Below, piece by piece: positions 8,788-17,270 of a stretch of DNA of 64,000 bases (position 1 is its first letter; each line of letters starts with the position of its first letter). The notes below the pieces were generated by a model, which saw nothing but the letters and a program-made list of their open reading frames with translations, made no database searches and had not been told where the DNA came from. The DNA comes from CAZAMB01 sp964501365. GTDB lineage: Bacteria > Planctomycetota > Phycisphaerae > UBA1845. The DNA lies in contig CAZCST010000038.1 in the NCBI GenBank assembly GCA_964501365.1, forward strand, positions 1 to 64,000. Reading direction: 5' to 3'. A program made the translations under genes and the position numbers.

Positions 8788-8895
8788 GTCGTCGAAAATG
8801 ATGACATTGCTATCGATGTCATCGGAAATGGCGGCTTTAAGGTGCATTACAAATTGCGTACTCTGTACTGGTTTCATTTGGAGGGAGGAAAGAAC

Positions 8896-9459
8896 ATGCG
8901 AGCAAATCAAGGTGTGCTTCTTGCGGTTGCGTTCCAAGCCATTGTTGTCACCGTAAGTGCTAGCGAGACGAGGGCCTCGTACTTGGAAGGCGAGGCCTTA
9001 ACGGTTACAGGTGCCAGTCCTACAGTCGAAGATATTTTTTACGAATTCGGGCCATTAATTGTCGGGGACGGCCCCGAACTGATCGTAGAGAACCTCGCCG
9101 GCGTCGTTGACTTCGTTCTCGATATCTCTGATACGAGCATCCTATTTCGATTTCCGGAAAGCAGCCGGTTTAATACCGGCACGTTCAATGGCTATATCAT
9201 TCAGGCCGATGTCGGCTCAATCGATCCTTTTCGGATGGTGACGGTGAATCCCAGCACGACGTTGGCGGGGTTCGACGAGTCACGGATCCTGTTTGAGGAC
9301 TATAAGATATTCATCAATGTCTCCAGCTTGGTTCCTCATGCAGGGAATACTATCCGCATTGACGTGTCCGCCGTCCCTGAGCCCGTGACGGGTTTGCTGC
9401 TCTTACTGGGATCTGGTCTTTGCATCCGAAGCAAACGATTCCAAGCTAATGACGCGTAG
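8896..9459 (+). CDS. PEP-CTERM sorting-domain protein
   Basis: The 187-residue protein starts with a signal peptide (MRANQGVLLAVAFQAIVVTVSA) and ends with VPEPVTGLLLLLGSGLCIRSKR, a PEP-CTERM signal: the VPEP motif, a hydrophobic stretch and a basic end. In known systems, exosortase cleaves this signal and the protein goes to the envelope or the extracellular matrix. The middle is Asp/Gly-rich and predicted to be beta-structured. The ATG at 8896 is chosen because GGAGGGAGGAAAG precedes it, whereas an in-frame ATG at 8842 would bury the signal peptide. No exosortase is in the window. Confidence 0.85.
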   Translation: MRANQGVLLAVAFQAIVVTVSASETRASYLEGEALTVTGASPTVEDIFYEFGPLIVGDGPELIVENLAGVVDFVLDISDTSILFRFPESSRFNTGTFNGYIIQADVGSIDPFRMVTVNPSTTLAGFDESRILFEDYKIFINVSSLVPHAGNTIRIDVSAVPEPVTGLLLLLGSGLCIRSKRFQANDA

Positions 9460-9568
9460 TTCATTGCGCGGCAGATGGGGGACAACGGACACCTTTCGAT
9501 TCCTGTGGGTCTTCGGACGTGCACAGTTGTCGCGCCAGTGGGTGGAGGCTTTGATTCGCAAGTTCGGA

Positions 9569-9772
9569 TCAGCTCACAGAACGAGTCTGCAAGTGCTGAT
9601 TGATAAAGCGTTGTAAGTCCTCCCTTCGGTATCGCACAAACCGTCCGACGCGGGCGAAAGGTAAGTTGTATCGCTTCTCGCTTCGCCAGACAGCGAGCGT
9701 ATGCGGCGTAACTCGAAGGTACTCCGCCGCTTCGGCGGAGTTGAGCAAGTCTCGTTCAGGAATCTGGTCCAC
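9569..9772 (-). CDS. AlpA/excisionase-like MerR-fold HTH protein
   Basis: The 67-residue protein has the layout of the excisionase/AlpA helix-turn-helix family: LLNSAEAAEYLRVTPHTLAV then a wing with FARVGRFVRYRREDLQRFI. Such proteins bind near attachment sites and direct excision, or regulate the integrase. It is transcribed after the P4-type integrase on the same strand with a 71-bp gap, which supports that role. Confidence 0.85.
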   Translation of the reverse strand: MDQIPERDLLNSAEAAEYLRVTPHTLAVWRSEKRYNLPFARVGRFVRYRREDLQRFINQHLQTRSVS

Positions 9773-9843
9773 GCTGCCTCGCTTGCGGTTCCGTAATTAT
9801 TTACAACTATTAATAAGTATGCCGGAGATTGGTAAACGAAGTC

Positions 9844-11067
9844 TTAAGATTGACGGGCGGTGGGCTTCTGAGGCCTGCCGGATTGAGAGGCCAAGGCGTC
9901 AAGATAGTCGGCCCAGTCCTGCATCATCGTACGGCGTTCGGCCAGGAACATCGCCCGATCATAAGCGGCATCGACTTTGCTCCTAGGCGCATGGGCGAGC
10001 TGACGGTCGATCACCTCATGCCGATAGCCGAGCTTTTCTTTTATCGTGCTCATCGCAAGAGCCCGAAATCCGTGTCCTGTCATGCGGCCTTTGTAGCCCA
10101 TCCGTTCCAGCGCCTTTAGGATCGTGTTGTTGCTCATGCACTTCTTGGGGTCCGCCTGATTGGGAAATACGCAGGGCCAGCGGCCCGTCAGCATTTTCTG
10201 TTCCTTAAGGATCGCGATAACCTGCCGTGACAAGGGGACAATGTGCGGAGAACGCATCTTCATCCGCTCGGCGGGAATCACCCATTGGGCCGCATCAAGG
10301 TCGAATTCCACCCAGACCGCATTGATAAGTTCGCTGGTGCGCACGAAGGTAAGCAACATCAACCGCATCGCCACACGCGTTTGCAGGTAGAGGCGAGCGT
10401 CGTTGGTGTCCATCGCCCGCAGGAAGTCGGGAAGATCCTTGGCTTCCAGAGCGGCGTAATGCGTTTTCTTGAACGGCTTGAGTGCGCCTTGAAGGTCGGC
10501 TGCTGGGTTTCGGGCAGCCCTCCCCGTTGCAATCGCGTAGCGAAAAATCTGGCCGCAAACCTGCAAGGCACGATGAGCGATTTCGAGCGCACCTCGCTTT
10601 TCTATTTGGCGCAATGCATCAAGCAATTCGGGCGCAGAAATTTCAGCAACGGGTCGAGGGCCGACGTGCGGAAACATGTCCGTCTCAAGGCGATGCAGCA
10701 CGTTGTCGCCATATCTCTTGGTCCACCCGTCAGACCGGTTTGCGTGCCATTCGCGAGCCATCGCCTCGAAGCTGTTTTCCGCTCCCAGAAGCGCGCGTCG
10801 TTTGTCATCCTTTTTGGCAAAGGATGGATCGATCCCCGAGGCGAGCTGCCTTTTGGCCTTATCTCTGGCCTCGCGGGCATCGGCAAGGGAAAGGATCGGG
10901 TATACACCTAGGGCGAGATATTTCGGCTTGCCCAAGTAGCGGTATTTGAGCCGCCAGTATTTGCTGCCGTTGGGCATGACCAAAAGGTACAGCCCGCCTC
11001 CGTCTGCGAGCTTGTAAGGCTTAGCAGCAATCTTTGCATTCCGGCAGCCAGTGTGGGTTAGGAGCAT
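9844..11067 (-). CDS. Tyrosine recombinase, P4-type integrase
   Basis: The 407-residue protein begins MLLTHTGCRNAKIAAKPYKL, the arm-binding DUF4102 domain of P4-family integrases (LADGGGLYLLVMPNGSKYW, LALGVYPILSLADAR). A SAM-like core-binding domain follows. The catalytic domain shows Arg in FVRTSEL, the HxxR pair in GHGFRALA, His in LAHAPRS and Tyr in DAAYDRAMF. A longer frame opens at 11157, but it crosses C-rich repeats that look like arm sites, so the internal ATG is preferred. With the downstream AlpA-like gene it forms an integration/excision module that differs from the one at 28.1-30.1 kb. Confidence 0.9.
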   Translation of the reverse strand: MLLTHTGCRNAKIAAKPYKLADGGGLYLLVMPNGSKYWRLKYRYLGKPKYLALGVYPILSLADAREARDKAKRQLASGIDPSFAKKDDKRRALLGAENSFEAMAREWHANRSDGWTKRYGDNVLHRLETDMFPHVGPRPVAEISAPELLDALRQIEKRGALEIAHRALQVCGQIFRYAIATGRAARNPAADLQGALKPFKKTHYAALEAKDLPDFLRAMDTNDARLYLQTRVAMRLMLLTFVRTSELINAVWVEFDLDAAQWVIPAERMKMRSPHIVPLSRQVIAILKEQKMLTGRWPCVFPNQADPKKCMSNNTILKALERMGYKGRMTGHGFRALAMSTIKEKLGYRHEVIDRQLAHAPRSKVDAAYDRAMFLAERRTMMQDWADYLDALASQSGRPQKPTARQS

Positions 11068-11102
11068 TCTTGGGGGTATCTGGTTCGATGTGACTATGCT
11101 TG

Positions 11103-11122
11103 TGCCCCCAAATATGCCCCCA
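11103..11122 (+). repeat. C-rich direct repeat near integrase start, copy 1
   Basis: TGCCCCCAAATATGCCCCCA; a copy with one mismatch lies at 11324-11343. A related half site in the other orientation (TTGGGGGTAT) lies near 11070. These are probable arm-type binding sites of the adjacent integrase. Confidence 0.55.
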
Positions 11123-11246
11123 TCGAAGATGAATGTAAAGGACTTTCCGAGAATCAAAGAGAAACGTCGGAACCTTTGTAAGCCTCAGTAGCTCTGGGTT
11201 TCAAGAACAAGCGTGAATTTTTTCCAATCTTCCTGATAAGAAAATT

Positions 11247-11266
11247 GGCGGAGACGAGAGGATTCG
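11247..11266 (+). other. tRNA-Ser 3'-end-like relic (possible att site)
   Basis: CGGAGACGAGAGGATTCG (11249-11266) matches 15 of 18 bases of the 3' end of the tRNA-Ser gene at 29985-30071, but no complete tRNA is present. It sits between the two C-rich repeats upstream of the P4-type integrase, where an attachment site would be expected. Confidence 0.35.
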
Positions 11267-11323
11267 TATCAGTCAATCAAGCACTTGATGCACTGTGATA
11301 ATGTTGGATACGAAGTTACGCGA

Positions 11324-11343
11324 TGCCCCCAAATATCCCCCCA
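11324..11343 (+). repeat. C-rich direct repeat near integrase start, copy 2
   Basis: TGCCCCCAAATATCCCCCCA; 19 of 20 bases match the copy at 11103-11122. Confidence 0.55.
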
Positions 11344-12160
11344 CGATGTTCGCCTGCGTTTTCGCTTGCGAACGGCAAGCTACGCCGACGCCAAAATCCT
11401 GAACTTGAGTAGCACCATTTAGAAGGCCATACAAACGTTTTCCTCGCCGGGCATCGGAACAATGGACTACCGTGAAACTACGCTGGAAAGCGCATTTATT
11501 CTTGACGGGCACGTGTTCGGTGGAGTAGGCATCCAAGCGGAGCGACTGAACGCGGTTGCTCAGGTTGGTCTCGGCAAGAATCGCTGCGTCGGCAGTGCGT
11601 TCCGCAACGTTTCCCCGGGAAATCCTAACACAGGGCTGTGTTAGGGGAGAAGCCTGCTCTAATTGCGCGCATCAATTGCGATTATTTGATCTATCGCAGA
11701 GTGGCAGTGCTCAAAGCTGTCAGTACCACTTTGGCACGGGGATTTCAATCAAAAAGTTGGGGTGCCGGGCGGTCGCCATCTGGTGTTCGCAGTCACATAG
11801 CTGCGGCTTTTCTAGCGGTCTTCCCGCCCGGCATGGCCAAGGGCGCGATCTGAAGCGCGCGGTAACAGCAATGCTCCGCAACTTCTCCCTCACACTCCTT
11901 GGCCGACTTGTGACCGGCCAGCCTATCTCGCGGACGGCAATGCATGATGATCGGAGGACCGTGCTGCTCTACGAGGTCTCGGGCGTGCCAGCCTCAGGAT
12001 GCGGTCGGGCGAGCTCAGGGGTACGATCTGTTTGCTCGCAGTCTCGGTAGGTCATTCTGCAAGCGTCTTTCCGCGTACTTCCCTGCGACTCGTTTTCTCC
12101 TTTCACCAGCCTGCCGCCGGTCGCGTCGTCCCGGCTGCCGGCGTCTCGTTTGCCTTTACT
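11344..12160. other. Intergenic stretch with no supported gene
   Basis: About 800 bases between the integrase region and the IS110 transposase. Short open frames exist on both strands, but none has a recognisable domain or convincing start. The right part lies downstream of the IS110 transposase and may include the non-coding end of that element, where IS1111-type members encode their bridge RNA. Confidence 0.4.
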
Positions 12161-13207
12161 TCAAGCCGCTCTCAACTCTGCCGGCGGCTCGCCGTAGGCA
12201 AAATCCGTTCCGTCGATCCACATGCGGTGCATGATGATCGCCAGCTTGCGGGCCAGGGCGACCGATGCCGCTTTGAAGCCGTTGCGCTGGGCCAGTCGCA
12301 CGGCCCATGCCTTGGGGCGGCTCCACTTGCCGCTCCGGGTCAGCATCGTCACCGACGCCTCGAACAGGAGCGTCCTGAGCGCCGCATTTCCGCACTTGCT
12401 GATTCCGCCCGAGCGGTCGGTCTCGCCGGAGGCGTAGCGTCTGGGCGTCAGCCCGATATGTACCCCCACGTCGCGGGATTTCTTGAAGCGAAGCGGATCG
12501 TCGATCTCGGCGCGGAAAGTCAGCGCCGTAATGACGCCGACGCCGGGCACCGTCATCAACCGTGTGCAGACATCGCTTGCTCTGGCGATGGCGGCGCATC
12601 GTTTGTCCAGCGCCTTTTGCTGGGCCAGCAAATCGTCCCGGGCATTCAGCATAGAGAGTATCACCTGCTTGAAGAGCTCGTCCTTGGGGGCGACGGCAGC
12701 CGTCACTTTGGCCGCATACGCCGCCGTCGTTACGCTGCCGATCTTGATACCTAGCGTCTTCAACGTGCCCCGTATGTGATTCTCCAGGCCGAGCCGCGTC
12801 GTGACCAGGTATTTGCGGCCTCCGACCAGCGCCCGCAGCGCCTGCACCTCCTCGGATTTGACGTGCACGGCCTTGTACCAGCCGGTGCGGGCGATCTGCG
12901 CCAGCCCGCGCGCGTCGTTCCTATCGGTCTTGATGCGTTGAGCTTTCAATGTGGCGTGGGCATGGCGGGCGTCGATGCAGACGATCGGCCAAGATGGGCG
13001 CAGGCCATGGTAGAGGAAGGAACTCAACTGGCCGGTCTCAAACACGATGCGCTGGATGTTCCATTCCTGGCCATACTTGCGCAGCCAGCCGTCCAGGGCA
13101 TCCACTTCCGATAGCGCGACGCCCTCCCGTATTATATTGCCTGCATTGTCCACAACACACGCATGTGTCGATTGCAATGAAATATCAAACCCGATATACA
13201 CGTCCAT
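12161..13207 (-). CDS. IS110/IS1111-family transposase (RNA-guided DEDD recombinase)
   Basis: The 348-residue protein has both family domains. The N-terminal RuvC-like DEDD part includes YIGFDISLQSTHACVVD, IVFETG and KTDRNDARGLAQ. The C-terminal Tnp_IS116-type part has LMTVPGVGVITALTFRAEI, VGVHIGLTPRRYASGE and GNAALRTLLFEA with the conserved Ser region. Recent work shows that IS110 members pair this protein with a non-coding bridge RNA. Length is normal and the frame is intact. Element ends are not obvious, as usual for this family. It lies between two modules of the mobile region, next to a nitrilase-like gene. Confidence 0.95.
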   Translation of the reverse strand: MDVYIGFDISLQSTHACVVDNAGNIIREGVALSEVDALDGWLRKYGQEWNIQRIVFETGQLSSFLYHGLRPSWPIVCIDARHAHATLKAQRIKTDRNDARGLAQIARTGWYKAVHVKSEEVQALRALVGGRKYLVTTRLGLENHIRGTLKTLGIKIGSVTTAAYAAKVTAAVAPKDELFKQVILSMLNARDDLLAQQKALDKRCAAIARASDVCTRLMTVPGVGVITALTFRAEIDDPLRFKKSRDVGVHIGLTPRRYASGETDRSGGISKCGNAALRTLLFEASVTMLTRSGKWSRPKAWAVRLAQRNGFKAASVALARKLAIIMHRMWIDGTDFAYGEPPAELRAA

Positions 13208-13208
13208 A

Positions 13209-13269
13209 GGCTGTGACTCCGTTAATGGTTGATGCGCTCACCACGAGCGACACTATGTGGAGCACAGCC
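13209..13269. repeat. Imperfect inverted repeat upstream of IS110 transposase
   Basis: GGCTGTGACTCC (13209-13220) is mirrored by GGAGCACAGCC (13259-13269), with one base missing. It starts right at the transposase start codon and may be a subterminal repeat of the element or part of a structured RNA. Confidence 0.45.
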
Positions 13270-13302
13270 GCCAGAATCGCGCAATTACCGCATCTGTAGA
13301 AA

Positions 13303-15189
13303 CTATTTTGTGATTTTCTGTGTGGAAATCGGGACTACTCCACTGAGCGTCAATGTGTACGTACCCTTTGAATCAGTACGACGGTCAATGGTGCCCTCCA
13401 TGACAGGGGCAACAGCCAGACTCATTAGTACCGCGTCGGCACCAGGTTTCAACTCGATCTCTCTTGTCGGCCCGACGCGATCATTCCAGAGGGCGATGCT
13501 GCGAGATCGGGGACTATTCGGAACGGAATAGCGATCCACCATTCCGAACGAAGTAAGAGTAATAACTGAGCAACCGGGATCATCACCGAGTACAGTTGCA
13601 TAGCGCGCCGACCAACGATCTAGCCGTTGGGGCCCGTCCATAAGTATAGCTACTACCAAGTTTGGACCGACAGCACGGATAAGATCGAGAACAGGCCCCT
13701 GTCGAGCCAGATCTTCACAAATAAGGGGGCATACTGTAAGTTCATCACCAAGATTAATAAACGTAAGTTTGCGTTCCAAAACTGACAATTTCTCCCACCA
13801 ATTGTAATTAGGATGGAGCTGGGAGCCCAATTGATAGCTTCGGATTTGCCATTCGCTCAATCGCCAACGATGATGCTTATCTTGGTCTGTCCGCAGGAAT
13901 CTAGAACCCGGTTTCAGAGCATATCCGAAACGTGCGAAATTCCTACCTTGCTTTGATCTATCTTTCGTGTGTTTACCCGTTTTGTTGGGGGGAATCCGAA
14001 CTCCGACTACATAAGAGGACACCCGATGATTGCGCAATGCTGATTCAAATTCTGTTAGTTCGTCCAAATCCAGTGCAAGCTCTGGAAGGATTACCATATG
14101 AACGGTTTCTGTCTCCTTTTTTGCTTCAGCAAGCACGTCCTCTATTAGCCTTCTAGTCCCTATAGGATCAGACAATGGCTCGTAACTGAAGATGCCGTCC
14201 TTGCTTTTGTCGTCCCTTTGGGGAAGCATCATTGGCTTAAAGTCGCGCGCACTGATCGCCCTTGGCCAGGGGCAGAGCAAGACGGACAGAATCCCAACAG
14301 CCGAGGTGTTAAGAGTACGAGGCACGATTTGGGGACCCTCAGTGATCCATTCAATTTTGGTTGAAGATCGATGAAAAGATAAATGATATGAAAGCGACTG
14401 CAATGTGATCCCTACTTGCGATGTGTGGCGCTTTGGAAGAACTCGGGCGCGATGGGGGTGAATCGTAGCCATTGTCCCCCATTTTTCCAAGAGTTCCTTT
14501 GCTTTGATTGCGGCTGCCTTAGCTTGACCCTCACTTTCCGTAAACTCTCTGATTCCCCATCCCAAACAAACCGTGTCGGCGATTGCATGCAGCGTTAGAA
14601 GTAGTTGAGTCAACTTGTCATGCTTTGCGTCACCCTTCCCATAATCGTCATGAGTTCCCTCTCCTTCTGGCAACGCCGCTGCATAAATCACATCATAGGC
14701 ATCTCTGACCTTCGTTGGAACGAGAGAAGCTGCCTTTTCCCAAAGGTCCACCCTATCGCTGTCAAGAAAGGAAAACATGCCATCGCTTTTGTTTCCATAC
14801 TCGGTAAGCTGAAGCACCCAATGGCGGGCCTCCTCCTTGATCGTTTTTTCCCAGTCAGAATCTAATTCTGGTGGCCATAGCTTAAGATCGGTTACGACAG
14901 AATACCTCCCCGTGTTTTCTAATAACATGCTGGTGAACGCAAAGAGATTTGGCGGCCAACCAAGAAAGTAGTCGTTCTTGCAACTCTTGCCATCACAAGA
15001 ATAAGGAATCAAATATCGCAGAACACTTAGAGTACACTCGGCCGCAATTTTGGAATGCCAATACGGGACTTGAGACTCTGCTGCCCGGCCGGGAACGCCG
15101 GGTATTTTTGCTCCATCAAGGATTGGCCCAAGAGGAGAAGTGCGCGAACTTGTTGAAAGATCTTCTTTTTTTGAACGCTTGGAAGTCAT
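13303..15189 (-). CDS. Large protein with C-terminal nitrilase-superfamily domain
   Basis: The 628-residue protein (ATG at 15189; an upstream in-frame TTG at 15210 is possible) ends in a carbon-nitrogen hydrolase fold. The catalytic triad can be placed as Glu370 (VILPELAL), Lys438 (DKHHRWRLSEWQI) and Cys491 (CPLICEDLA), followed by VGPNLVVAILMDGP and WSARYATVLGDDPG. The first 300 residues are not a known domain to me; they hold LLLTLHAIADTVCLGWGI and a RVLPKRHTSQVGITLQSLS stretch. No signal peptide is seen. Nitrilase domains of this large, KHHRW-containing type resemble those attached to or near reverse transcriptases in some defence systems (DRT/UG classes); that link is from memory and is inference. 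No reverse transcriptase gene is present here. Confidence 0.7.
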   Translation of the reverse strand: MTSKRSKKEDLSTSSRTSPLGPILDGAKIPGVPGRAAESQVPYWHSKIAAECTLSVLRYLIPYSCDGKSCKNDYFLGWPPNLFAFTSMLLENTGRYSVVTDLKLWPPELDSDWEKTIKEEARHWVLQLTEYGNKSDGMFSFLDSDRVDLWEKAASLVPTKVRDAYDVIYAAALPEGEGTHDDYGKGDAKHDKLTQLLLTLHAIADTVCLGWGIREFTESEGQAKAAAIKAKELLEKWGTMATIHPHRARVLPKRHTSQVGITLQSLSYHLSFHRSSTKIEWITEGPQIVPRTLNTSAVGILSVLLCPWPRAISARDFKPMMLPQRDDKSKDGIFSYEPLSDPIGTRRLIEDVLAEAKKETETVHMVILPELALDLDELTEFESALRNHRVSSYVVGVRIPPNKTGKHTKDRSKQGRNFARFGYALKPGSRFLRTDQDKHHRWRLSEWQIRSYQLGSQLHPNYNWWEKLSVLERKLTFINLGDELTVCPLICEDLARQGPVLDLIRAVGPNLVVAILMDGPQRLDRWSARYATVLGDDPGCSVITLTSFGMVDRYSVPNSPRSRSIALWNDRVGPTREIELKPGADAVLMSLAVAPVMEGTIDRRTDSKGTYTLTLSGVVPISTQKITK

Positions 15190-15465
15190 GGCGTTTCTTA
15201 CACCTATCAATTTTACTCCTACGATTAGCGTAAACAGCCGGGTCTAGTAAGTCAAAGTTATCGGAGAGATTGGGTTCCGAACAGCACGAAGACCACGATG
15301 GAGCCCCTGCGAACTTTCCATCCAGGTGTCACGGAAGACCTGGCGTAAGGCATGCCTGTGCTGCTGGTTATGCTCCCGCATAAACGGGTCGGACCTTCCT
15401 TGTCACGACGAACTCCCGCTTACCTTATCGGGACACCTAACACGGTCCGAGCCAGGGGAGTTTCA

Positions 15466-15795
15466 CTAAAGGATTCGATTTACAAAATCTTGCGAACGCA
15501 CGATGGCGTTTGCAAGATGCTTCATCTTGTACGTCAACTCCAACAACTGCACATACGCCTTTTCGGCATCGATTGCCTCAGATTTGACGTTTTTGCGAAT
15601 TTCATCCCATGCTTCAAGCCATAGCCGGAATTGAGGTATGGCTGGTTTCAGGTTGCCAGAAGCGAGAGAATCAACGTGGACATATTCCGCAAGTACGGAA
15701 CGAAAACTGTCCCACATCGGATGTTCATGATTTTTGGCCATTGCTCTAAAGGACTTACTCAATGGAAGGGAAGCTGAGGATTTCATAATAGTCAT
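15466..15795 (-). CDS. Hypothetical protein, 109 aa
   Basis: Not recognised. The protein is soluble and mostly helical by composition, with Trp-containing helices (MWDSFRSVLAEYV, FRLWLEAWDEIRKNV) and a C-terminal LLELTYKMKHLANAIVRSQ. No ribosome-binding site is clear. It lies on the same strand upstream of the nitrilase-like gene with a 276-bp gap, and downstream of the ArdC gene. It could be a small partner of either; no function is proposed. Confidence 0.5.
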   Translation of the reverse strand: MTIMKSSASLPLSKSFRAMAKNHEHPMWDSFRSVLAEYVHVDSLASGNLKPAIPQFRLWLEAWDEIRKNVKSEAIDAEKAYVQLLELTYKMKHLANAIVRSQDFVNRIL

Positions 15796-15830
15796 ATGTT
15801 GTTACAGGTGTGCCAATGTTGCGATTGCGA

Positions 15831-16838
15831 TTAACTGTATGAAATTCGGCAAGCAAATTGAAGGAATGGATATGGAATAAGTACTCTGGCTGATCTAGGC
15901 TTTCTAGGATACCAGAAAGACGCCGAAAGTATAGGGGAATCTAAGTGATCTGGGTGTGCACGCCGGTCATTCGACCGGCTTCCGCTCGCCGCGAATGTAA
16001 TCGGACGCCTTCTGTGCGGCTCGGCGGCGGTGATGACGAGTTTCTTGTCCTGGCGAATCTGTTTGAGCCATCCGCCGATGTAAGCGGCTTGATTCTCAAT
16101 GATCACAGGCACGATGCCCGCATGGGCGGATAGGAACGCGGCGGCCATTTCGGCGACGAGTTCTTCTTTGCCGTAGTCGGGCGAGCCGAACGGCTGTGGA
16201 TCGGTATCCAGTTTGCGGTCTAGCCGCTTGCTGTGGCCGGTCGAGTGGGCGAGTTCGTGGAATAGTGTCGAGTAGTATTCCTCGCCGGACGCAAACCGCG
16301 TTGGCTCTGGTAAACGTACAACATCGGTTGATGGACGATAGAACGCCCGCGTTCCGCCGTGCTCGATGACCGGGGCATCGGGATAGGCTTTGACAATCGC
16401 GTCGGCTGCGTCAATCGGTTTGAAGTCGATCGGCGTAAACGTCGCAGCGTCCGGGACCGCGATGCCTTCGCATTGGATGACGTTGAACACGTTGTAATAT
16501 CGAAGGACAGGAACATTCTTCGGCTCGCCGGTCTCCTCATCAGTCACTTCGTACTGCTTCCAGAAAATGACGAGCGATGATTTCTCGCCCTTCCTGACGC
16601 TGCCCTTCTTCTGCTTCGCCTGATTGAAGGTGAGCCAGTAGGACGATTCGTAGCCATTTGCCCAAGCGGTGAAGGCCAGCAAGAAACTGTTGATGCTGCG
16701 ATAGTCTTTGCCGCTCTCAAGGTTCTTCGGGAGTCCGGCACTCTGCCTGCCGAGAATGGGCGACCGCCACGGGACAACCCCCTGCTCCAACATAGCGATG
16801 ATCTGGTCGGTAACAGTTTGATAAATGTCGATCTGCAT
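15831..16838 (-). CDS. ArdC-family antirestriction protein, C-terminally frameshifted
   Basis: ArdC-like proteins protect incoming mobile DNA from restriction. They have an N-terminal ssDNA-binding domain (DUF1738: YQTVTDQIIAMLEQGVVPWR, SYWLTFNQAK, KGEKSSLVIFWKQY) and a C-terminal zincin-like domain. Both are here, including the metal site in TLFHELAHSTGH and ELVAEMAAAFL. After KKLVITAAE the frame departs from the family. A one-base shift would give AQKASDYIRGERKPVE and a stop at 15967-15969, the expected end. So a single-base indel near 16020, or a sequencing error, has replaced the natural tail with about 50 unrelated residues. The metal site is unaffected. Confidence 0.9.
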   Translation of the reverse strand: MQIDIYQTVTDQIIAMLEQGVVPWRSPILGRQSAGLPKNLESGKDYRSINSFLLAFTAWANGYESSYWLTFNQAKQKKGSVRKGEKSSLVIFWKQYEVTDEETGEPKNVPVLRYYNVFNVIQCEGIAVPDAATFTPIDFKPIDAADAIVKAYPDAPVIEHGGTRAFYRPSTDVVRLPEPTRFASGEEYYSTLFHELAHSTGHSKRLDRKLDTDPQPFGSPDYGKEELVAEMAAAFLSAHAGIVPVIIENQAAYIGGWLKQIRQDKKLVITAAEPHRRRPITFAASGSRSNDRRAHPDHLDSPILSASFWYPRKPRSARVLIPYPFLQFACRISYS

Positions 16839-17270
16839 GGGTAAACCTCCGTTTCGAGCTGTTTTCGGCGGCTGTGCGACCGACGCACACCCTGCCTTGC
16901 ACTCGATAGAGGCAAGGAACCCAGCGACCGCGCGCAGCAGTCAACGGTGGAACGCCCGGAGGGAGGGAACCCATTGGGGGGCGACCTTGACGGCGAGCAC
17001 GGGCGCTACAATGTGGGCCTTCCGAAGTGCAAGGCGGGGTGCCGGTTTAGCGTATGCCGGAACAGGAGGGAGGTTCCCCACGCAGATGGAGAATCAGAGG
17101 CGAAAAAATAGCGATAGAGCGATGGCGGTTGGTCCTGTGCGCTGGTCGTAAGGCATCAGACTACGAACGATAGCCATAAACATAGCCAATTAGAGCCAAT
17201 TACGGAGGCGAAAATTTACCTCCAATTGGCCAGGAATTCTGCCACGCAGAATCTAGACTAGAATGCCATT
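16839..17270. other. Intergenic stretch between ArdC and methyltransferase genes
   Basis: No supported gene. The right end holds two inverted repeats downstream of the methyltransferase gene: CCAATT..GGAGG / CCTCCAATTGG (17196-17229) and CTAGAATGCCATTCTAG (17258-17274, overlapping the stop codon). Both could form hairpins and end transcription; neither has a clear T-tract. Confidence 0.45.

Noticed and set aside
11273..11640. Short frames between the integrase and IS110 regions
   Set aside because: No recognisable domain, poor starts and overlap with repeat-like sequence.
16825..17151. Open frame of about 108 codons upstream of ArdC
   Set aside because: No ribosome-binding site or family pattern; it overlaps the ArdC start on the opposite strand.
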